Positions 34,574-35,032 of a stretch of 35,032 nt of DNA are shown here, piece by piece. The notes beneath the pieces were generated by a model. It was not told the DNA's origin and did no database searches. It was given only the letters and a program-made list of their open reading frames with translations. The stretch lies in the NCBI GenBank assembly GCA_021847645.1, contig JAJZQG010000072.1:1-35032 (forward strand), in the 5' to 3' direction. The position numbers and the translations under genes are program-made. This stretch comes from Myxococcales bacterium (GTDB taxonomy: Bacteria > Myxococcota_A > Polyangia > Polyangiales > Polyangiaceae). How positions within the stretch are numbered: the stretch's first letter is position 1; every line of letters begins with the position of its first letter.

Positions 34574-35032
34574 GGTCGCGCCGCATCCCGACAAGACCCG
34601 GGTGGTGCCGTTCGGTCGACCGGATCGCAACGACCCGGCAGGGAAAGGACCGGCGACGTTCGACCTCCTTGGCTTCACGCTTTTGGGATCGAACCCAAGC
34701 GACCGAGTCCGCGCGAGGTATCAACCTTTGCGAAGAGGTGGGTCATTTCCCTCTCGCCTCGCCCTACAGCGGGGGAAAGCCAGGGTCATAGCTGTTAGCA
34801 GTTTTCTTGGCCCAACTCGGAGACATCCGGCAAGGGGCTGGCATGAGCACGACCGCCGTCCCCCAGCCCAGGCCCGATTGGCGGAACGACTGGCAGCAGC
34901 TCTTGAGCTAGACGTCGTCCGAAAAGCTCAAGCCCTTGCGGCACCGGGGGATTGCGCGCGCCAGCACTATCGATCTTGTCGAATTCGGTGCGAATCCAGT
35001 CGCGTCTGTGAACATCGGCGGGCCATGGACAA
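34574..35032. other. Terminal 459 bases without a secure gene
   Basis: The stretch is visibly less GC-rich than the rest of the window. It contains a short bulged hairpin at 34678-34701 (cgc-tttt-ggg ... ccc-aa-gcg) with no T run, and a possible interrupted gene start at 34843. The opposite strand is also open from 35031 down to a TAA at 34797-34795, but its codon third positions are less GC-rich. No RNA gene is recognised. Confidence 0.5.
34843..35032 (+). pseudogene. Possible gene start interrupted by TAG (partial)
   Basis: ATG 34843 follows AAGGGG by seven bases and encodes MSTTAVPQPRPDWRNDWQQLLS before TAG at 34909-34911. The same frame then continues open to the window edge (TSSEKLKPLRHRGIARASTI ...), with GC-rich third positions as in the real genes here. 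This suggests a coding sequence broken by one nonsense change, or a 22-residue leader. I do not recognise the product. Confidence 0.3.

Noticed and set aside
34678..34701. A T-arm-like sequence on the minus strand (GGGTTCGATCCC) suggesting a tRNA
   Set aside because: The loop would be six bases, and no matching acceptor, D-arm or anticodon arm can be drawn around it.
34795..35032. Minus-strand open frame ending at TAA 34797-34795
   Set aside because: It reads DWIRTEFDKIDSAG early but its third positions are less GC-rich than the opposing plus frame, and no family is recognised.

Overview
The window comes from a GC-rich genome that looks like a myxobacterium (Myxococcota, probably the Polyangia side). 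Supporting signs are very high third-position GC, many secreted lipoproteins with Asp/Gly/Ala-rich linkers, a MYXO-CTERM-like sorting tail, TSP3-OmpA, kelch, FGE-like and DUF1566 surface proteins, a Hanks-type kinase and a DUF4388-type protein. This assignment is inferred from protein style; no rRNA gene or other phylogenetic marker is present.

Left edge (1-2047): a complete IS630-family element with perfect ends sits in a CTAG target. Its transposase is split in two frames at a GA/CT dinucleotide run. It also carries a four-helix-bundle (S23-like) gene and a hexanucleotide tandem repeat. The insertion has removed the N-terminus of an FGE-like lipoprotein gene (2053-2961).

3053-6334 (minus strand): a kelch/IPT lipoprotein and a VanY-type M15 peptidase. 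The 516-base gap between them holds a decayed atpG fragment. 6549-11425 (minus strand): a partial F-type ATP synthase cluster b'-b-delta-alpha-gamma, with no a, c, beta or epsilon genes. Its b subunit has a signal peptide and a long Ala/Pro/His-rich extension, and its alpha subunit has about 70 extra residues. Upstream on the same strand are folK and a CPBP intramembrane protease.

13620-16432 (plus strand): two tiny TatA-like membrane proteins in tandem, then a 771-residue protein with a pseudo-receiver region, a DUF4388-like region and a J-like domain lacking HPD. Next is an OmpA/TSP3 outer-membrane protein (16508-18256). On the minus strand follow a GYF-domain membrane protein translationally coupled to a lipoprotein, and an SGNH hydrolase.

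22487-28059 (plus strand): a tightly overlapping sugar ABC importer of ATPase, a binding protein fused to the first permease, and a second permease. A Ser/Thr kinase gene starts 10 bases after it. 28303-34573 (plus strand): three secreted lipoproteins, namely a 1151-residue Cys-repeat protein ending in two DUF1566 modules, a smaller Cys-rich protein and an alpha/beta hydrolase. The last 459 bases hold no secure gene; a possible gene start there is interrupted by a TAG.

I found no CRISPR array, phage module or classical defence system. The most unusual items are the IS630 cargo, the ATP synthase oddities (split cluster, extended b, enlarged alpha, atpG relic), the binding protein-permease fusion beside a kinase, and the Cys-repeat/DUF1566 lipoprotein.
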